64,000 nt of DNA from Coriobacteriia bacterium (GTDB taxonomy: Bacteria; Actinomycetota; Coriobacteriia; Coriobacteriales; UBA8131). Under the pieces are notes generated by a model. That model saw only the letters and a program-made list of their open reading frames with translations. It had not been told where the DNA came from and made no database searches. Position numbers and translations under genes: made by a program. The DNA is taken from positions 35,155-99,154 of the forward strand of contig WQXH01000003.1 in NCBI GenBank assembly GCA_009784945.1, given 5' to 3'. Positions 1 to 9,103 of this stretch are shown piece by piece (position 1 is the stretch's first letter; every line of letters starts with the position of its first letter).

Positions 1-1
1 T

Positions 2-274
2 ATCAATTTCGTTTTGATGTTCTTCAATCTTCTTCCCATACCTCCGCTTGATGGATCAAGCATCATGGCTCCCTTCCTGTCTGACCGAGCACTCCAGAAG
101 TACTACAGTGTGCAGCGCTACGCCCTGCCCTTTTTGCTCATCCTTCTTTTTGTGGTGCCCTGGCTTACGACGCAGCTTGGTTTTCCGTTTTCTCCTATTC
201 AAGCTTACATTGGAGTTACGGCAGGCAATCTGGCAGGTTTATTCCTTGATGCTATTACCTCCATTGTCGGCTGA
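2..274 (+). CDS. Site-2 protease family (peptidase M50) protein, C-terminal part
   Basis: Only the last ~90 codons are in the window; the start lies upstream. The visible part begins with FNLLPIPPLDGSS, the PxxDG signature that supplies the third zinc ligand in M50 intramembrane metalloproteases (YwhC/S2P-like branch). A long hydrophobic stretch with LPFLLILLFVVPWL follows, then a shorter hydrophobic C-terminus. The family cleaves transmembrane segments within the membrane. The HExxH active-site helix would lie in the missing part, so catalytic competence cannot be judged. It sits 27 bp upstream of trpS in the same direction, an arrangement compatible with one transcript. Confidence 0.72.
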   Translation: MNFVLMFFNLLPIPPLDGSSIMAPFLSDRALQKYYSVQRYALPFLLILLFVVPWLTTQLGFPFSPIQAYIGVTAGNLAGLFLDAITSIVG

Positions 275-1330
<1,056 letters not shown>

Positions 1331-1351
1331 AGAATTATTATTGGAGAGTAA

Positions 1352-1609
1352 GGGTTTCTGTGAGCGAGTAGATTGCCTTCAAAAAAGAGTTCGTGCTGAA
1401 AGGAGTGTATACCTGATACATGACTGAGGTACGGAGTCTATTTGAAAGGCAAGATGCCGCTCACAGGAAGCCGGAAGAGAGGGTTTCTGTGAGCGAGTAG
1501 ATGGCCTTGAAAAAAGAGTACGTGCCGACAGGAGTGTATACCTGATACATGACTGAGGTACGGAGTCTATTTGAAAGGCAAGATGCCGCTCACAGGAAGC
1601 CGGAAGAGA
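1352..1609 (+). repeat. Two tandem 129-bp palindromic repeats in front of scpA
   Basis: Unit 1 spans 1352-1480 and unit 2 spans 1481-1609. They differ at only five positions, all within the first ~50 bp; the last ~80 bp are identical. Each unit can fold: the ends pair over about 14 bp (TTCTGTGAGCG with CGCTCACAGGAA), and a second pairing inside brings GCCTT next to AAGGC. The core holds a small hairpin TGTAT-ACCTG-ATACA and then GACT-GAGGTACGG-AGTC, whose loops carry complementary ACCT and AGGT. Each unit also encodes the same short peptide starting MTEVRSLFERQD. In unit 1 it ends at a stop after 26 residues; in unit 2 it runs in frame into scpA. The elements could be a tandem structured RNA, a leader peptide or a mobile repeat. 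I do not recognise the family. Confidence 0.85.
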
Positions 1610-1614
1610 AGGTA

Positions 1615-2430
1615 ATGTCATACAATGTAAAAACAGCAGACTTCGAAGGCCCCTTTCAGTTGCTTTTGCATCTGGTAAGCCAGCGAAAGGTTGACATTGG
1701 CAATATCTCGATAACCGAGGTGGCAAGCCAGTACCTGGAGTATCTGGGAGACATGAAGAATCTCGACATGGATGTGGCCTCAGACTTTGTTGAGGTTGCT
1801 GCCAGCTTACTGGCAATCAAAGCTTCCTCTCTTTTGCCCAATGCCTCAGACTACGAATTTGACACCGATGAATTTGACGACATCGAACCTGAGCAAGCCA
1901 GAGAGATACTTATCTCACGCCTCGTGGCTTACAAACAGTTTAGGAATGCTGCTGCCGCTCTTTCTTCTCGCATGGAAAACGAGGGAAGAATGCATGCGCG
2001 TCATGCAGGGCTGGAGATGCCTTTTCTTTCGGTATTGCCAGACTATCTTGATGGAGTCAATCTCGAGAATTTGGCGCTCATCTGTGCTGGTTTGGCTGCA
2101 AGGCGCGAAGAGTTCCTCATGGAGGCACGGCATATTGCCGCACGACCCATACCGGTAGAAAGCTGCCTGGAAAACATCTGCGAGCGTCTCTCAAAAAAGA
2201 GGCGGATGACCTTTAGCGAGCTCTTGACCGACCGCCGAGACAGCGCAACGCTCATAGCAAGCTTTTTAGCCATGCTTGAGTTATTCCATAGAGGCATGAT
2301 TGATGTTGAGCAACAAGAACTTGATGGAACCATAGTGCTGAGCTGGATAGACGAAGAGCACTGGGCTCCTGCTGTCCCTCTACCAGGCGAAGCAAGCCCG
2401 GTAGACGATTATTTGGAAAAAAAGAACTAG
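1615..2430 (+). CDS. scpA: Segregation and condensation protein A (kleisin)
   Basis: ScpA is the kleisin subunit of the bacterial SMC-ScpAB condensin, bridging the SMC heads during chromosome segregation. The N-terminus carries the family hallmark FEGPFQLLLHLVSQRKVDIG, followed by ITEVASQYLEYL and an acidic middle section. The C-terminus has the winged-helix type sequence (FSELLTDRRDSATLIASFLAMLELFHRG). ATG 1615 has AGAGAAGG directly upstream and gives 271 residues, normal for ScpA. An upstream in-frame ATG at 1549 would add 22 residues encoded by the 129-bp repeat (MTEVRSLFERQD...), which are not part of the family. scpB follows after 13 bp. Confidence 0.94.
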   Translation: MSYNVKTADFEGPFQLLLHLVSQRKVDIGNISITEVASQYLEYLGDMKNLDMDVASDFVEVAASLLAIKASSLLPNASDYEFDTDEFDDIEPEQAREILISRLVAYKQFRNAAAALSSRMENEGRMHARHAGLEMPFLSVLPDYLDGVNLENLALICAGLAARREEFLMEARHIAARPIPVESCLENICERLSKKRRMTFSELLTDRRDSATLIASFLAMLELFHRGMIDVEQQELDGTIVLSWIDEEHWAPAVPLPGEASPVDDYLEKKN

Positions 2431-2443
2431 AGGAGTGATTGTG

Positions 2444-3163
2444 ATGGCACAAGAGGACTTGTATGGAGTTCTGGAAGCCTTGTTATTTGTATCTGATGAG
2501 CCAGTGAGTGCAGCAGAACTGGCCAAGATTATAGAAGCACGCCCTTCTGAGGTAGACAGCGCTCTGGCCTTTTTGGCACACCGTTTTGCTGACGAGGAGA
2601 GAGGTATACAGCTGCGTGAGGTAGCAGGAGGATGGCGGTTGTATTCGCACCCAGCCTATCACGAAGTCATCGAACGTTACGTAGCATCTTGGGACACCCG
2701 CTCGCTCTCGCAGGCTGCCTTGGAAACCCTTGCAGTCATAGCCTATCATCAGCCGGTAACACGCTCAAATATCAATGCCATCCGTGGCGTAGGCTCCGAG
2801 GGAGTGGTTTCTTCGCTCGTAGAAAAGGGATTGGTGCGCGAGACAGGGCGTGCCTCTGCTCCAGGAAATGCCATTCTCTACGGCACCAGCCGCACCTTCT
2901 TAGAACGTTTTGGCCTCAAGAGCCTCGGCGATCTGCCCCCCTTGGAACAATTTGCCCCCGACGACTACACCAAGCAGGTCATTCGTGAGCGTCTTTCTGC
3001 CGCCGCTGGCAATACCTCTACACTTGAGCTCGATGCCAGTGCCGAGCAGATGTCCAGAGATACTCAAGACTATGACGACGATGATCGTGATGACTTTGAT
3101 GAAAAGTACGACTCCGAATATGACGCTGAGCTCGAGCTTGCAAGAGAATTGAGCGAATCATAG
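2444..3163 (+). CDS. scpB: Segregation and condensation protein B
   Basis: Dimeric winged-helix partner of ScpA in the SMC condensin complex. Family features are LYGVLEALLFVSDEPVSAAEL near the start, then the tandem winged-helix core with LSQAALETLAVIAYHQPVTR and the following IRGVGSEGVVSSLVEKGLV, and GTSRTFLERFGLKSLGDLPPL. After about residue 185 there is a very acidic, Asp/Glu-rich tail of roughly 50 residues, predicted to be disordered. ATG 2444 was chosen with AGGAG at 2431-2435; two in-frame GTG codons (2435, 2441) overlap that ribosome site. It lies between scpA and the pseudouridine synthase, the standard neighbourhood. Confidence 0.94.
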   Translation: MAQEDLYGVLEALLFVSDEPVSAAELAKIIEARPSEVDSALAFLAHRFADEERGIQLREVAGGWRLYSHPAYHEVIERYVASWDTRSLSQAALETLAVIAYHQPVTRSNINAIRGVGSEGVVSSLVEKGLVRETGRASAPGNAILYGTSRTFLERFGLKSLGDLPPLEQFAPDDYTKQVIRERLSAAAGNTSTLELDASAEQMSRDTQDYDDDDRDDFDEKYDSEYDAELELARELSES

Positions 3164-3177
3164 AGCGTCTCTACCCT

Positions 3178-3996
3178 ATGCGCCTTCAGAAGTTTTTAGC
3201 TCGCGGCGGAGCTGCTTCGCGCCGTGGATCAGAAGACCTGATGACTGCTGGCAGGGTTACGGTAAATGGAGCGGTGGTGAGGGAGCTTGGCAGCAAGGTT
3301 GACCCCTTGAAAGATGAGGTGCGCGTAGACAACAAGCTGGTGACCCTTGCAGATCAAAAAGACTACTTTATGATGCACAAACCTGCCGGATATCTCACTA
3401 CGATGTTTGATCCGCAGGGGCGTCCTACTGTGTGCGATCTACTACCCAAAGAGCGTGCCGCCGGTCTCTTTCCCGTGGGCAGACTCGACTATGACACCAC
3501 AGGCCTCCTGCTATTTATGACCGATGGCGAGCTGGCTCACCGTCTCTTGCATCCAAAAAATCACGTGGCAAAGCGATATCTGGTAACCGTGGATGGTGTT
3601 CTCACCAACGCAGATGTGATGCAATTAAGCGAGGGCATCGAGCTTCACGACGGTTTGACCAAGCCGGCAGTGGTTGAGATTCTGGGCGCTCCGCTGGGCA
3701 ACGGTTCTGGCACCAATCATCTTAAGCAGTTCAAGAAACTCAATACCAACGAACGTATACAACTGGCTGCTGGCGAGCTGCCAGTTGTGACAACTGAGGC
3801 AAGTATCACGATATCTGAGGGCCGTAAGCGCCAGGTCAAGCGTATGTTTGCCTACGTAGGCCGCCCGGTAGTCAGTCTGCATCGCCAAGCCTTTGGTTCT
3901 GTTGTGCTGGGCGATCTTGCGCCAGGTGAATGTAGAAAGCTGACTACAGAAGAGGTTGCAGGTTTACAGAACGCAGTGCGGATGGAAGCTGTTTGA
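3178..3996 (+). CDS. rluB: Ribosomal large-subunit pseudouridine synthase (RluB-like, RsuA family)
   Basis: An N-terminal S4 RNA-binding domain (MRLQKFLARGGAASRRGSED, about residues 1-47) is followed by the RsuA/RluB catalytic domain. The catalytic motif is GRLDYDTTGLLL with the nucleophilic Asp at about residue 104. The C-terminal EGRKRQVKRMFAYVG motif is also present. Length is 272, typical for RluB/RsuA. By family it isomerises a uridine in 23S rRNA; the exact target cannot be read from sequence. It closes the scpA-scpB-rluB run, the usual order in Gram-positive bacteria, 14 bp after scpB. The ATG at 3178 is the first in frame and gives the canonical S4 start. Confidence 0.92.
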   Translation: MRLQKFLARGGAASRRGSEDLMTAGRVTVNGAVVRELGSKVDPLKDEVRVDNKLVTLADQKDYFMMHKPAGYLTTMFDPQGRPTVCDLLPKERAAGLFPVGRLDYDTTGLLLFMTDGELAHRLLHPKNHVAKRYLVTVDGVLTNADVMQLSEGIELHDGLTKPAVVEILGAPLGNGSGTNHLKQFKKLNTNERIQLAAGELPVVTTEASITISEGRKRQVKRMFAYVGRPVVSLHRQAFGSVVLGDLAPGECRKLTTEEVAGLQNAVRMEAV

Positions 3997-4057
3997 GCAC
4001 CGTTGACTTGAGGGAGTATTGCAGCAGCACCTGCTGAGAGGGAGGGGAGCTGTGTCT

Positions 4058-4579
4058 TCAGTATCCAGTCAAGTTGAGACCTTCGAGTGTGCCTCTAAAC
4101 ATAGGGCCAGTTTTGCTGAATCTGGCAAAGTCATCGGGAAAGACTATCGAGCTTCGTTTGTGCAAGCGAGCTTCCTCGGCAGGTTCCAGGATTTCTGCAA
4201 CAAACTGGCTGCAGAAGCGACGATACTTTCTCTTCCAATAAGGAAAACGCACCGCAGCCATCAAGACTCCAGGCACATCATACTTCCAGATCTTGCAGCT
4301 ATCATGGAAGGAAGCCAAATGCTTTTTCATTTCGTCGTAGTCTTCTTGAGATACCGAGATCTTATACAAGGCGCACTTAACGTTTTTGCGCTTTTGACAG
4401 ATTTTTTCGGGCTCTTCGATATGAAAGCCTCTTCGGGTAAAGCTGTAGAACTTACCCTTCTCATCGTCAAAACCTATCGAAGCATGCGAATAGTAGCCCC
4501 GAATCAAGAAGAGAATAAACAAAGAGAAATTGTCTGAATGCTTTGTGAGTAATACAAAAACATCCCGCGTGTCGCTCAT
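4058..4579 (-). CDS. Putative permuted-papain (YiiX/NlpC-P60-like) cysteine hydrolase
   Basis: A 173-residue protein with the pattern seen in YiiX/C92-type permuted papain-fold hydrolases. A His sits in an early strand (YYSHASIGF, His32), and a Cys heads a later helix (RRFCSQFVAEIL, Cys123), the reverse of classical papain order. No signal peptide is evident. Such enzymes cleave amide or ester bonds in cell-wall or lipid substrates, but the substrate cannot be inferred here. The ATG at 4579 has GAGAGG seven bases upstream; an earlier in-frame start would add eight residues with no ribosome site. It is convergent with rluB (61 bp between stops). Confidence 0.6.
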   Translation of the reverse strand: MSDTRDVFVLLTKHSDNFSLFILFLIRGYYSHASIGFDDEKGKFYSFTRRGFHIEEPEKICQKRKNVKCALYKISVSQEDYDEMKKHLASFHDSCKIWKYDVPGVLMAAVRFPYWKRKYRRFCSQFVAEILEPAEEARLHKRSSIVFPDDFARFSKTGPMFRGTLEGLNLTGY

Positions 4580-4750
4580 CGACCGACCTCTCGTTATCAA
4601 CACGACCGTGCACTCTTAAGAGTTTTTACAAACCTAACTGGTATATGCTAGCAGAAAACAGAAAAAACCGCCAATACGCGCCCAGTTTTGTTACCAGTTG
4701 CATGGGGTTGGTTCACTAGTCACACATCTGTCGTCCTGTCGCGTTTTGCG

Positions 4751-4851
4751 CAGACCTACTACAGGTCTGTCTATAATGCTAGCAGACCCTGCGGTCCTGT
4801 CCTGCAACATTCGAGCGCAGCTCGAATGTTGCACGAACCGCTCTTCGAGCG
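4751..4851. other. Cluster of three hairpins with a TATAAT box
   Basis: Three strong stem-loops occur within 101 bp. The first is CAGACC/GGTCTG at 4751-4769. The second is a perfect 14-bp stem with a GCA loop at 4803-4833 (arm TGCAACATTCGAGC). The third is CGCTC-TTC-GAGCG at 4839-4851. A TATAAT hexamer lies at 4772-4777 without a clear -35. No T-run follows any stem, so they are not standard terminators. It may be a small structured transcript or a degraded repeat. Confidence 0.45.
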
Positions 4852-4958
4852 AACGCGACATGAGGTGTAGGATGAGTTGGACTGAACTGTTACATGGGTT
4901 GCCAGGGGGACGGTTACTTTTAGCGCTGCAAAAAAACTATAATTATTGAGCAGATATT

Positions 4959-5052
4959 ACGGTTGTGCATGATTTCCAGGGAAAATAACCCTTAGATAGC
5001 CTGAATATGGCTATTCTAGTGTACTTAGGCACAAAAAATCGTGCACAACCGT
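4959..5052. repeat. 94-bp inverted-repeat element
   Basis: The 16-bp ends (ACGGTTGTGCATGATT at 4959-4974 and AATCGTGCACAACCGT at 5037-5052) are complementary with one mismatch. Inside, AGATAGCC and GGCTATTCT form a second hairpin around 4994-5018. The shape resembles a small non-autonomous palindromic element or a structured RNA just downstream of hycI. No copy of the same sequence was noticed elsewhere in the window. Confidence 0.6.
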
Positions 5053-5142
5053 CATTGTGGCACAAATTCTGGCTAAATAATGTAGAAGAGGCTTGAGCAG
5101 ATACAGGTAACGGGGCAGGAGCATGTGACAAGACGGAAGTTA

Positions 5143-5598
5143 TCAGTAGCACTCTTGCGGACTCCTCCCTTCTTTGAGGCAGGTGTAGACTTGCTCTACA
5201 GCAGCAAGTACATCGTCATGCAATGGGGCAAAGAATTCGGTATGAGAGGGTTGTATACCCAAGAAGACCACTTCTTTACAGCATGCTTTGAGTTCACTCA
5301 GTAGATAGGTGAGGGGAAGTGAGTGAGTAGTGATGAGGTAGTCAGTAAAGACCTCCTCCTCATGCAAAATGCGTACTGCGCCAGGCTCAAGTCCCATGTC
5401 TGCCGCATCTACCACAAGGAGGTAGTCCGGTGACTTTCTGCGAATGACTGCCAACTCGTCTTCGGGCGTCTGTCCTCCATCGATGACCTCCCACCCACTA
5501 GCGGGATCATCCATAAGCATCTTGGCAAGCAATGGCCCAGCTGCATCATCGCCTCTTAGCACGCTGCCAACAGTAAGAATCAAGGAGTTGCTACTCAA
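5143..5598 (-). CDS. hycI: Hydrogenase maturation endopeptidase HycI
   Basis: Nickel-dependent protease that removes the C-terminal tail of the group 4 hydrogenase large subunit (HycE) once Ni-Fe is inserted. Family hallmarks are the opening LTVGSVLRGDDAAGP (Asp17/18), VVDAADMG (Asp64) and TTHSLPL (His92), the three metal-contact positions known from E. coli HycI. At 151 residues it is the usual size. The start is TTG, overlapping the hycH stop as TTGA, with GAGAGG seven bases upstream. It is the last gene of the downstream hydrogenase block. Its substrate, HycE with an intact tail, is encoded in the same operon. Confidence 0.93.
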   Translation of the reverse strand: MSSNSLILTVGSVLRGDDAAGPLLAKMLMDDPASGWEVIDGGQTPEDELAVIRRKSPDYLLVVDAADMGLEPGAVRILHEEEVFTDYLITTHSLPLTYLLSELKACCKEVVFLGIQPSHTEFFAPLHDDVLAAVEQVYTCLKEGRSPQECY

Positions 5599-6014
5599 GG
5601 GCGCACCTCTCTCGCCATTAAGTACACCGTGCGAGAGCGCATGATACGATTGAGAGACTGAGCAAAGCTCAGCAGCCAGACAGCAGAGGATTGCCCTAAG
5701 TTTTGTAGTGCTACAAGCAGATAAGCCGCATGGTTTTTGTCTATCTGAATCTCCCCATGCCTCAGTATGCCTTCGAGCTTGTAGCGCGCTTGACTTCCCT
5801 CTGGCAGCATCTCGATCAGCTTGCGGTATTCATGCATTGGGCACCGGAACGCTTCACTCAAGCAGTCGATGACACCCGTGTGGTGCCCAACAGCTAAAGC
5901 GTAGTAGAGCACTTCTTGAGACTGCTCAGGAACTGCACGCTCGCTATCAACAAACTTGGTGCTCAATTGATAGAAGATTACCTCACCGCCGTCAGTAGAG
6001 CTACTGCTGCTCAT
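5595..6014 (-). CDS. hycH: Formate hydrogenlyase maturation protein HycH
   Basis: A 139-residue protein with the HycH opening GEVIFYQLSTKFVDSE and the middle VLYYALAVGHHTGVIDC. In E. coli HycH is needed for maturation of the FHL hydrogenase large subunit; its chemical role is not settled. The start ATG at 6014 overlaps the end of hycG by 14 bp, and its stop overlaps the hycI start. A further in-frame start at 6044 would place the N-terminus deeper inside hycG and is less likely. No cofactor motifs are visible, as expected. Confidence 0.9.
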   Translation of the reverse strand: MSSSSSTDGGEVIFYQLSTKFVDSERAVPEQSQEVLYYALAVGHHTGVIDCLSEAFRCPMHEYRKLIEMLPEGSQARYKLEGILRHGEIQIDKNHAAYLLVALQNLGQSSAVWLLSFAQSLNRIMRSRTVYLMAREVRP

Positions 6015-6813
6015 AACAAGCTTCCATGCTGGCAGTAAGGGCACAAAGCTCAGTCTTGAGCTCGGTAAGCACCTCTCTCTTGCGCGGATCGCTCGCCTCA
6101 GAAATCAGGGCTTGTATGCTGATAAGAGCGTCCTCACCGCCAGACTCGAGAGCTGCCATGAACTCGTTGGACATGTCCTTGCCCGAGCGATAACCAGAGA
6201 GCACCCGTGCCTTGCGCTCGATAGCCGTTCTCACCTTATAGGGTATGGCCTCAAAAGGCAGGGGAGCAAGCTCGCCGGGCAGCTCCGCAGATGTGCTTCT
6301 CTGAAGCTTTTGTTCAAGCAAGCCTAATGCCATCGCAAAACCATAGATGGTTTGAGCAGGGGTGGGTGGGCAGCCGGGAACATAGACATCTACAGGAAAA
6401 AGCTGGTCAGTTCCACCCCACACACAATAGTTGTCGTGAAAGATGCCACCCGTGCAGCCGCAGGCTCCGTAAGACACAACGAGCTTGGGGTCGGGCGCAC
6501 CCTGCCAGGCACGCAGTGCAGGCATGCGCATCGAGCGGGTGAGCGAGCCCGTATATATCAAGATGTCTGCGTGACGCGGGCTGGGTGTGTTTTTGATGCC
6601 AAAGCGCTCGGCGTCAAACACCGGAGTGATGGTTGAGAAGATTTCTATCTCGCAGCCATTGCAGCCTCCGCAGTCAATGCGATAGAGATAGACAGAGCGT
6701 TTGATGCTGTTTAAGAGGGCAGACTTGGCCTTGATGATGCTTTCATCAAGGGTAATCCTATCCAGCTTATATTGAAGGCGACTGGGGTATTCGTGATCTA
6801 TTAACACAGCCAC
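6001..6813 (-). CDS. hycG: Group 4 [NiFe] hydrogenase small subunit (NuoB-like, HycG/HyfI)
   Basis: Small electron-transfer subunit binding the [4Fe-4S] cluster closest to the NiFe site. Cluster ligands are seen in DCGGCNGCEIEIF (Cys48, 51, 54), YGACGCTGGIF and VPGCPPTP, the pattern of group 4 hydrogenases and complex I NuoB. The 270 residues slightly exceed E. coli HycG/HyfI because of a C-terminal extension of about 70 residues with helical, charged sequence. It starts with GTG at 6813 overlapping the hycF stop, with GAGGAAGG upstream. It pairs with HycE and HycF. Confidence 0.95.
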   Translation of the reverse strand: MAVLIDHEYPSRLQYKLDRITLDESIIKAKSALLNSIKRSVYLYRIDCGGCNGCEIEIFSTITPVFDAERFGIKNTPSPRHADILIYTGSLTRSMRMPALRAWQGAPDPKLVVSYGACGCTGGIFHDNYCVWGGTDQLFPVDVYVPGCPPTPAQTIYGFAMALGLLEQKLQRSTSAELPGELAPLPFEAIPYKVRTAIERKARVLSGYRSGKDMSNEFMAALESGGEDALISIQALISEASDPRKREVLTELKTELCALTASMEACYEQQ

Positions 6814-7343
6814 TCACCTTCCTCTTTGGATTGCTCCATTAAGCGTTGTACGTCGTACTTTTGCTTGCACTTGGGGCACACCTTGGCGTACTCCAACTTC
6901 TGGGCCGCGGTGTTTGTGTCTTTGCCTTGAGCCAGTATGCGCGCCACGTACGCAACCTGCTTGGCAGGAGCAAAGTGAGAGCCGCATTGTGTGCAGGCTT
7001 GCAGGTGGTAAACGCAGAGCTCTTCCATGTCTTCCTTGGTCATGACTGCCAGCTCAAATTCTGTACCCAGCCTGATGGCCTTGCTGGGACAGACCTCCTC
7101 GCAACGCCCACAAAACACGCATCTACCGTAGTTGATCGACCAGGTCTTGGTGCCCTCTCTCATATCAAGCGGTGTTTGAATGGCATTGGGAGGGCAGGCC
7201 ACTGCGCAGGCAGAGCATACCATGCACTTGACATGATTATGCTCGGGCTTGCCTCGCACATCCTGTGGCCGCTCAAGCGGCGCAAAGGGATACTTGACGG
7301 TGGCGTTGCCGGTTCTGAGAACCTCTTTAATGGTTTTAAACAC
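6801..7343 (-). CDS. hycF: Hydrogenase 4Fe-4S ferredoxin subunit (HycF/HyfH, NuoI-like)
   Basis: An electron-relay subunit with two classical [4Fe-4S] motifs, CMVCSACAVACP (about residues 40-51) and CVFCGRCEEVCP (about 76-87). A C-terminal zinc-ribbon-like pair, CTQCG and CPKCK, follows, as in E. coli HycF. At 180 residues the length matches HycF/HyfH. It starts with GTG at 7343 behind AAGAAGAGG. By homology it passes electrons from the HycB ferredoxin towards HycG. Confidence 0.95.
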   Translation of the reverse strand: MFKTIKEVLRTGNATVKYPFAPLERPQDVRGKPEHNHVKCMVCSACAVACPPNAIQTPLDMREGTKTWSINYGRCVFCGRCEEVCPSKAIRLGTEFELAVMTKEDMEELCVYHLQACTQCGSHFAPAKQVAYVARILAQGKDTNTAAQKLEYAKVCPKCKQKYDVQRLMEQSKEEGEWLC

Positions 7344-7369
7344 GTGCCTCTTCTTTCTTACATTTCAAA

Positions 7370-9103
7370 CTAGATAATCACCGTGCTTTTTTCCAGCGGT
7401 GAGTGTTTGCGGTTGCGGCAGTAGCTCTCTAATTGCTGGCGACTCAACACTTGTTGCTTTTTGCTCTTAACATCAATAACAGCTACACGCTCGGCGCAGG
7501 AGTAGCAGGGGTCAATGCTACCCACTATCATGGCAGCGTCAGAGATGGTGTTGCCTCTGAACATATACCTGAGCGGCGGCCAGTTACTGTACGTAGAGGC
7601 TTTGGCTCTCCACCGGTAGCACTTTTGATTATCGCCGATCATAGACCAGTGAAGATCTTCTCCGCGGGGAGCCTCGGTGAGAGCCACCGCAAAGCGATGC
7701 GGCTCGTGCGACCAAGACTCATTTAAGATGGGGCCGCCCGGTGTATTTTCTAAAAGCTCTCCGATAATTGACAGGCTGTCCATGAATTCGTCAATCCGTA
7801 CCAAGGTGCGTCCCTTGACATCGCAACTTTCTTGAGTAATGGGAGAGCGCTCAATGAACTTATAGCCATCATAGGGGTGCAACCAGCGCGCATCACGAGC
7901 AAAGCCGCTGCCTCTGATGGTGGGCCCCACCGGGCTGTAGTCGCGCGCCACCCCTTTATCGAGTATGCCAATGCCCTCGGTGCGTTTGAGGAAGTGTGGC
8001 GTGCTGAGCAGCTCGTCAACAAGATGCTTAACATCGGTGCGCAGCTCATCGAGACACTTGAGGGTTGCCAGCTTTTGCTCTGCCAGGATGTCGCGGCGCA
8101 CTCCACCGATGAGGTTGAGTCCATAGGTCTTGCGTGCTCCGGTAAGCATCTCTGCCAGATCCATGGACTTCTCGCGCACCCTGAACATATGGTGGAAGCC
8201 TGTATCAAAACCGCTGAAGTGGCAGACCAAGCCTAAGTTGAGCAGGTGCGAGTGCAGCCGCTCGGTTTCTAAGATGATGCTCCTGATGTACTGAGCCCTG
8301 AGCGGCACCTCGATCTGCTGTGCCTTTTCGATGGTCTCAACGTAGGCAACGGAGTGGGCAAAGCCACAGATGCCGCAGATGCGCTCTGCTAAGAAGGGCA
8401 CGGTATCGTAGTTCATGCGCGATTCAGCACACTTTTCCATGCCGCGGTGCACATAAAACATGCGATAGTCGGCATCGATGATGTCTTCGCCCTCCACAAA
8501 CAACCTGAAGTGACCCGGCTCGTCTGAGGTAATATGCAAAGGCCCCATGGGCATGACAGTGGTGTCGTGCCCAGCCGTCTCATAAAGGAATTCGTAGTTT
8601 TCTACATCGGTTGTGGGTTCGGGGCGGTGTCGGTAGTCCATGGTATCCTTGCGAAGCGGATAGAGCCCTTCAGGCCAGTCGTCGGGCAAGACGAGGTTTC
8701 GCCTGTCGGTTATTCCGAGCGCCTTGAGTCCAAACATGTCCTGCACCTCGCGTTCGCCCCATATCACGGCGGGTACCCGCGAGCTGGCTGAGTAAAACTC
8801 GCAGCTGTCTGCCGGAACCTCAACGCGTACCGTGCAAAAGCAAGGGTCGGCTCCTTCCATAGAGAGTACGTAGTAAAGCGCATAGCGCCCATTCAGCGGT
8901 CGCTCATCATTGCCTACCAGTACCGAGAACCACCCATCGCGCTCGTAGTAGAGATGCTCAACGAGCTCGGGAGCCTGCTTGGGCGTGCTTTCTATCACGA
9001 CCTGATTGTCAGCGCTCCACGATACCCCTCGTACCGCCTCAGGAAAGCGTTCCTTTGCTGACAACACATGAGTTTCACCGCTTCTTAACTCTTTATCATT
9101 CAT
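7370..9103 (-). CDS. hycE: Group 4 [NiFe] hydrogenase large subunit (HycE/HyfG)
   Basis: The catalytic H2-evolving subunit, made of an N-terminal NuoC-like domain (about 1-165) and a C-terminal NuoD-like NiFe domain. The NiFe ligands are complete: RICGIC (Cys243, Cys246) and DPCYSC (Cys533, Cys536). After DPCYSCAER there remain 38 residues. The E. coli protease HycI cuts after the Arg of the equivalent DPCYSCTDR, so this is a cleavable precursor whose protease lies four genes downstream. ATG 9103 overlaps the end of hyfF and gives 577 residues, close to E. coli HycE (569). All ligand cysteines are ordinary Cys, not Sec. Confidence 0.96.
   Translation of the reverse strand: MNDKELRSGETHVLSAKERFPEAVRGVSWSADNQVVIESTPKQAPELVEHLYYERDGWFSVLVGNDERPLNGRYALYYVLSMEGADPCFCTVRVEVPADSCEFYSASSRVPAVIWGEREVQDMFGLKALGITDRRNLVLPDDWPEGLYPLRKDTMDYRHRPEPTTDVENYEFLYETAGHDTTVMPMGPLHITSDEPGHFRLFVEGEDIIDADYRMFYVHRGMEKCAESRMNYDTVPFLAERICGICGFAHSVAYVETIEKAQQIEVPLRAQYIRSIILETERLHSHLLNLGLVCHFSGFDTGFHHMFRVREKSMDLAEMLTGARKTYGLNLIGGVRRDILAEQKLATLKCLDELRTDVKHLVDELLSTPHFLKRTEGIGILDKGVARDYSPVGPTIRGSGFARDARWLHPYDGYKFIERSPITQESCDVKGRTLVRIDEFMDSLSIIGELLENTPGGPILNESWSHEPHRFAVALTEAPRGEDLHWSMIGDNQKCYRWRAKASTYSNWPPLRYMFRGNTISDAAMIVGSIDPCYSCAERVAVIDVKSKKQQVLSRQQLESYCRNRKHSPLEKSTVII

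Larger units (their letters stand above)
4580..5142. other. 563-bp intergenic region with hairpins
   Basis: No convincing gene. Contents: a 12-bp palindrome ACTCTTAAGAGT at 4612-4623 in front of the leftward hydrolase gene, a cluster of three hairpins at 4751-4851, and a long inverted-repeat element at 4959-5052 (both listed separately). Short open frames here have no family features or convincing ribosome sites. Confidence 0.6.

Noticed and set aside
1379..1816. Leftward 145-codon open frame overlapping the 129-bp repeats and scpA
   Set aside because: Its own internal repeat merely reflects the DNA repeats; it is antisense to scpA and has no ribosome site or family features.
4803..4833. Rho-independent terminator
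   Set aside because: Perfect stem but no following run of T residues on either strand.
4943..5152. Short leftward open frame of 69 codons after hycI
   Set aside because: It spans the inverted-repeat element, overlaps the end of hycI and shows no protein-family features.
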